Assembly: GCA_023375785.1 (NCBI GenBank)
Contig: SZWC01023080.1
Span: 20,604 to 41,148 of the forward strand
Direction: 5' to 3'
From: Penium margaritaceum
Lineage: Eukaryota; Streptophyta; Zygnematophyceae; Desmidiales; Peniaceae
DNA: 20,545 nt
Shown: positions 17,814 to 20,545 of the stretch, one piece after another
How positions within the stretch are numbered: the first letter of the stretch is position 1
Layout: every line of letters begins with the position of its first letter
Program-made: the position numbers and the translations under genes
Notes under the pieces: generated by a model
Seen by the model: only the letters and a program-made list of their open reading frames with translations
What the model was told of the DNA's origin: nothing
Database searches by the model: none

Positions 17814-17885
17814 GTGGCAGGTTCACTAGCCAGTGGACTCCGGATGGAGATAGGCAACCCCTCTCTCTTCACTTGGTCACTCGTT

Positions 17886-17919
17886 CCACAGTCGCCATTG
17901 CCCACGATGGCGACTGTGG
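17886..17919. repeat. Hairpin over the probable transposase start codon, 13-bp arms
   Basis: CCACAGTCGCCAT (17886-17898) and ATGGCGACTGTGG (17907-17919) are perfect complements with an 8-nt loop. The right arm begins with the ATG proposed as the transposase start. Confidence 0.8.
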
Positions 17920-18334
17920 CCGCTGTCACTCCTGCAAGGCCAGCCGTTCTCACTGGCGACTTTCTTACCGTTGCCTTAAGCAAGTTCTTCCGGCCATGTC
18001 CTACCCAGTCCGGCTACCCAGGCTTCTGGTGTGGGGCTTGTGGAAAATCATTTTCCGGCGGATGTGACCGCATGCGCGGACACTATGGTGCGGCCGTTGG
18101 AAATGTTGCACGCTGCAAGACTCCGCCGGCGCTTGCCCGTGCGCTGTTGGGACTTCCACCTGGACCCACCCCGGACAACTTCACCCCTGCTGACGAGACG
18201 CTATACAATGGCAAAGGAGAATCATGGGGCACCAAGGACAAGCCCGTCAACTAGGGCGCGCTGGTGAACCAGCGCAAGCGCAAGGCTGCAAGAGAGGCTG
18301 CCGGCGTTGGCGACACCGACGATGCAAGTGACGT

Positions 18335-18335
<1 letters not shown>

Positions 18336-18365
<30 letters not shown>

Positions 18366-18375
18366 CAGCAGCAGC
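18336..18375 (+). repeat. CAG repeat coding for Gln
   Basis: Nine CAG codons, one GAG and three more CAG lie within the transposase frame between the BED finger and the core. CAG-rich tracts also occur in the leaders of B and C and in the nucleocapsid of B. Confidence 0.9.
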
Positions 18376-20261
18376 GGAGGGCCAACGCTGCACTTGCACC
18401 CATCATTGCCTCCATCCGGAGCGGCACACCAACCTCGGCTGCATCTCTCAACTCCACCCGCCAGACGTTGATGTCCGAGCACATTGCTAATGCTGCCAAC
18501 GCACAGTTCCAACGCACCATTGTGAAAGTCATGGCAAAGTGTGCACTGCCAATCTCTTGGTGCCGAGAGGCGGTGGTGTTGGAGCTGGTGGAGGATGCAC
18601 GCCGCACCAACCCATCCTTCCGGCTGCCGGCAAAGGACCGGGTCACCAAAGAAATCCTCCTGCAGCTGGACCAGGAGCTGGCGGACATGGAAGCTCCACT
18701 TTGAGATGGGTGGGACATTTTTGGCGTTTCTCTCGGTGTTGACGAGTGGAGTGACATTCAGATACGGCCAATCTACTCGGCCATGGCAACGAACGCCGAG
18801 GGTACCGCCCACCTTTTCTCCCGAGATGCAAGCGGTTTGGTCCAGGATGCAAACCATGTTGCTGCTGTGATTGACCAGGCATTGCAAGAGGTTGGGCCGC
18901 AGAGAGTGGTCATGGTCATTACGGACAATGCATCTGTGAACAAGAAGTCTTACAAGGCACTGACTGCAAAGTACCCGCATGTGTTTTTCACGCACTGCAT
19001 TGCACACAGCCTGGATCTTGTGCTCAAGGATGTTGGAAAGACAGAGTGGGGAAGCAATGTGGTGGCAAAAGCAGAGAAGATTGTCACATTTTTCCGCAAC
19101 AAGGATTTTTTACGGTCATGGCTGAAGGAAGAGTCTGGTGGAAAGGTGTTGTTGCCCACTGCTGCCACGCGCTTTGCCTCTGTTCACCGCATGATGAAGC
19201 GGCTGTTGCTTTTACGCGAGGTTTTGGAGAAGATGGTGAAGAGTGACAAGTGGAAGGACATTGGGAAGGGCCGGGATCCAGGGGAAAAGCAGAAGAAGAA
19301 AGAGGTGCGGAAGTTGGTAAGGTTGGGAGTGTTCTGGGTTCAGGTGAAGGCAATGGTCAAGTTGATGACTCCCATTGTCATTGCTCTCAGGAAGGCTGAC
19401 TCCACTGGTGGCACTGCTGGAATTGTGTACGAGGCATTGCTTGATTGCACAGATTCTGTCCGCAAGCTCGGAGTTGCGCGAGGGCGCCGCCGTGCTGCGT
19501 GCAACCCAACATGGGTGAAGTACGTCCTGGAGCGCCTGAGCCACAGGTGAACGACGCAGATGAACTGTCCCATCTTTGCAGCAGCACGGCGTGTGCACCC
19601 GTAACACTTCGGGCACAAGTTCGATGGAGATGAAAAAAATGTGGAGGCGTGGAACACAGTGGTGGCGGCTCTGGTGCCAGAAGCAGAACAGGAGCAGCTG
19701 CAAACGAAGCTCGAGGGATTCGAGAATGCCCGAGTCACAGTTGACCTGGATCCGGCAAGGGCCAAGGATGTTGAGAGGGCCAAAGCAGCAGCACAGCAGG
19801 TGGTGTCCGGGGACTTGCCCGCCTTTCGCTGGCATGCCCGCCATATGACACGGTTGCCCGTGCTGCGTTCCTTTGCTATGCGCCTCTTGGCACAGCCCTG
19901 CAGCTCTTCAGACAATGAGAGGGTGTTCAGCAAGAACCAACTGGTGCAAACAGCACGGCGCAACCGTCTCCACGTGAAGACTCTGGAGCTACTGGTTAGG
20001 GTGAACGTGAGGCTGACGAAGCTGTACGGAAAGACCAAGGCGAAGCAGCTGACTGCGGACATTCAGAAGTTGGTGGAGGAGGATCCATATGAAAGCGGCA
20101 GCGAGGATGATGGAGACATCGAACCTGACGATGACGTCATAGAGGTGGGAGCATCACGCTGGGATCCAGCCATTGCCGAGGCGGGTGGTGGTGATGAGGC
20201 CGATGGTGGTGCTGCTGGTGCAGGAGTGCAGGAGTGGGGCATTGGGGATGACAGGGGCGAG

Positions 20262-20365
20262 GCATCAGAAGATGATGATGATGACGACGACGATGATGAC
20301 TTGGAAGAGATGGAAGAGGAGGACGGAGGTGGTGACAGTGAGGGTGGCAGTGAGGATGAGGAGTC
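20262..20365 (+). other. Acidic low-complexity segment of the hAT transposase
   Basis: The frame reads a run of about ten Asp followed by LEEMEEEDGGGDSEGGSEDEE. It lies well after the hAT dimerisation block, where most hAT transposases end, so it forms part of an unusual C-terminal extension. Confidence 0.8.
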
Positions 20366-20545
20366 GGGACCAGGATCTGCACAGGAGGAGGTGCAGCGTG
20401 TGATGCGCTCAGGTGTTTGGAAACGCACACAGTTGGAGACGCCTCTAGTGCAGGCTGCAGCTGGAAACATCGCAGCTGCAGCAACTGCTTCTGCAGCAGC
20501 TGCTTCTACAGCAGCTGCTCCATCTTCTGGTGCACCCTCTTCTGC

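Larger units (their letters stand above)
17403..20545 (+). mobile_element. hAT-superfamily DNA transposon, left part
   Basis: The left end is placed at CAGTGTTG (17403), a typical hAT terminus starting CAG, next to an 8-bp candidate target duplication. Inside are CGACTT-type subterminal repeats, a hairpin-rich untranslated stretch, and a transposase with BED finger, RNase H-like core and hAT C-terminal dimerisation block. The element continues past the right edge, so its other terminal repeat is not visible. Confidence 0.85.
17907..20545 (+). pseudogene. hAT transposase (BED finger, RNase H-like core, hAT dimerisation block), four internal stops
   Basis: One frame runs to the window edge. 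The start at 17907 (ACGATGG, good context) is chosen because it lies 41 codons before the BED finger; an in-frame ATG at 17469 is an alternative. The finger is C-x2-C-x13-H-x10-C (WCGAC...RGH...ARC, residues 42-70), the plant hAT spacing. A Gln run (about residues 144-157) follows. The core has a probable catalytic Asp in GVDEWSD (18741-18743), Asp in VITDNAS (18924-18926), HCIAHSLDLVLKDVGK, and Glu in SSDNERVFS (19917-19919) inside the C-terminal dimerisation block. Stops: TAG 18252-18254, TGA 18702-18704, TGA 19548-19550, TAA 19602-19604. The acidic tail continues off the edge. The intact enzyme would excise and insert the element DNA in the nucleus. Confidence 0.88.

Noticed and set aside
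18222..19007. Long minus-strand frame opposite the hAT transposase
   Set aside because: It contains a Leu run from the CAG repeat and no domain; the plus strand carries the conserved BED, core and dimerisation motifs.
19547..19581. A short intron in the hAT transposase (CAG/GTGAAC donor, TTTGCAG acceptor) removing the TGA at 19548
   Set aside because: The intron would be 35 nt, not a multiple of three, and would remove part of the conserved block NCPIFAAARR, whose frame is continuous with the core. Nonsense mutation is the better reading.

Overview
The window is eukaryotic nuclear DNA made almost entirely of mobile elements in various states of decay. I see no host gene, no rRNA or tRNA gene, and no bacterial gene organisation. 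Three related Ty1/copia LTR retrotransposons (called A, B and C here) fill positions 1-16535. A hAT-superfamily DNA transposon begins at 17403 and runs off the right edge. Both visible primer-binding sites begin TGGTATCAGA, the complement of the 3' end of a plant-type initiator methionine tRNA. Together with the GC-rich codon use and the plant-like BED finger of the hAT transposase, this points to the green lineage (a plant or streptophyte-type alga). The species cannot be named from the sequence.

Layout. Element A (+, 1-3748) enters from the left edge at the zinc-binding end of integrase and continues through integrase, RT, RNase H, a polypurine tract and a 529-bp 3' LTR. It is nested inside element B. 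Element B (-) resumes at 3749 in the middle of its RT reading frame and runs to 9294, so reading right to left it has 5' LTR, PBS, leader, gag, protease, integrase and RT; its remaining 3' part must lie left of the window. A 126-bp spacer (9295-9420) separates B from element C (+, 9421-16535), which is complete from LTR to LTR: two 645-bp LTRs, PBS, leader, gag, protease, a gutted integrase, RT, RNase H and polypurine tract. B and C stand head to head, so their 645-bp LTRs form a large inverted repeat around the spacer. An 867-bp stretch without a recognisable gene (16536-17402) contains a cluster of stem-loops. The hAT element follows, with a likely 8-bp target duplication, a CAGTGTTG terminus, subterminal repeats, and a transposase frame with all three probable catalytic acidic residues but four internal stops.

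How the parts relate. All three copia elements encode the Gag-Pol order gag-PR-IN-RT-RNase H. A is the least damaged (two nonsense codons in the visible part), consistent with being the latest arrival. B has lost the capsid part of gag. C has lost the integrase core, has frameshifts, and its LTRs differ at roughly one position in ten by eye. None looks autonomous as it stands.

The most interesting observation is an RNA-level one. In both B and C an 11-nt PBS is followed at once by a perfect hairpin with 8-bp arms and a 4-nt loop. Four of the eight base pairs differ between the two elements, and each difference is compensated on the other arm.
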